From positions 1-5,544 of the forward strand of contig JACZIY010000447.1 of NCBI GenBank assembly GCA_014860845.1: a stretch of 5,544 bases of DNA, written 5' to 3'. Both the position numbers and the translations under genes were made by a program. The stretch comes from Anaerolineaceae bacterium (GTDB lineage Bacteria; Chloroflexota; Anaerolineae; Anaerolineales; Anaerolineaceae). This document shows, piece after piece, positions 5,242 to 5,544 of the stretch (position 1 is its first letter; every line of letters begins with the position of its first letter). The notes beneath the pieces are model-generated. The model ran no database searches and had not been told where the DNA came from. It was given only the letters and a program-made list of their open reading frames with translations.

Positions 5242-5529
5242 TTATAGTAGAAATTCAAGTTGCACGGAAATTTCATCGTCAATATCCAGGTTTTCGGCAT
5301 CTCGCACATACTTTTTTATAGGTACAAGGTAAAGACCAATTTTAGGGAATAAAGATGTATGAAATTCGGTATCGCCAATTCGTACGGTGACCGGAATTAC
5401 ACCCCAGCCATAGGTGACGATTTTAGAAATGGCTTTGATTTGCTGGCTTTGTTCACCGGGGACGCTGACAAAGTAGAATGGAGCTGGACCGCGCCAGTAA
5501 ATGATTTTTCCTGTGAATTCGATGATCAT
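5242..5529 (-). CDS. DUF1905 domain protein
   Basis: This 95-residue protein is a stand-alone DUF1905 domain, a small beta-barrel-like domain of unknown biochemical role that is seen alone or fused to YdeI/OmpD-associated-type domains. The family pattern is clear: 'FTGKIIYWRGPAPFYFVSVP' (5-24), the 'YGWGVIPVTVRIGDTEFHTS' strand pair (40-59), 'LFPKIGLYLVPIKKYVR' (60-76), and an acidic 'LDIDDEISVQLEF' end (81-93). It is complete. The start is the ATG at 5529. No Shine-Dalgarno sequence is visible in the 15 bases upstream that remain in the window. Instead an extended -10 box ends 6 bases before the ATG, consistent with a leaderless message. An in-frame start further upstream, beyond the window edge, cannot be excluded. 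DinB follows 41 bases later and is probably co-transcribed. Confidence 0.87.
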   Translation of the reverse strand: MIIEFTGKIIYWRGPAPFYFVSVPGEQSQQIKAISKIVTYGWGVIPVTVRIGDTEFHTSLFPKIGLYLVPIKKYVRDAENLDIDDEISVQLEFLL

Positions 5530-5535
5530 AGGCAG

Positions 5536-5544
5536 AGTATAGCA
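5536..5544 (-). promoter_or_regulatory. extended -10 box abutting the DUF1905 start
   Basis: On the minus strand the last nine bases of the window read TGCTATACT, identical to the box before the VOC gene. With the usual spacing, transcription would begin at or next to the A of the ATG at 5529. Any -35 element lies outside the window. Confidence 0.45.

Overview
All six protein genes I can support lie on the minus strand, so transcription runs from the right edge of the window to the left. In that order they are: a DUF1905 protein, a DinB/YfiT-type four-helix protein, a single-domain VOC protein, a small secreted protein, an MFS transporter of the FLVCR type, and a large secreted or membrane-anchored protein that I do not recognise. 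Most starts have a clear AAGGAG- or GGAGG-type ribosome binding site. Base composition is moderate. The mix of FLVCR-like MFS, DinB, VOC and DUF1905 genes, plus an exported protein with an 'ALGI...GETI-EIA-AKGM' helical motif, suggests an environmental bacterium, perhaps Chloroflexota (Anaerolineae-like). That placement is inference from protein style and there is no marker gene to confirm it.

Right part (4062-5544): DUF1905 and DinB are 41 bases apart with no promoter or terminator visible between them, so they probably share a transcript. A perfect extended -10 box abuts the DUF1905 start and suggests a leaderless message. DinB and VOC are separated by 242 bases. That gap holds a cluster of three short palindromes with a common TTTCAA core, a tandem 9-mer, and a second copy of the same extended -10 box serving VOC.

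Middle (3245-4061): the VOC gene ends beside a perfect 19-base dyad. An AT-rich 175-base gap then leads to a 158-residue exported protein, which ends at a strong intrinsic terminator and so is probably its own transcription unit.

Left part (1-3244): the FLVCR-like transporter is followed by a weak hairpin. A good promoter (perfect TATAAT) with a leader of about 94 bases then drives a 525-residue exported protein with eight cysteines in four close pairs. Bases 1-218 hold no gene I can support.

The genes do not form a recognisable pathway. DUF1905, DinB and VOC are small accessory or stress-type proteins, and the other three are envelope functions with separate signals. I see no mobile element, CRISPR array, tRNA or defence system. 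The least explained items are the palindrome cluster at 4549-4654 and the large cysteine-paired secreted protein.
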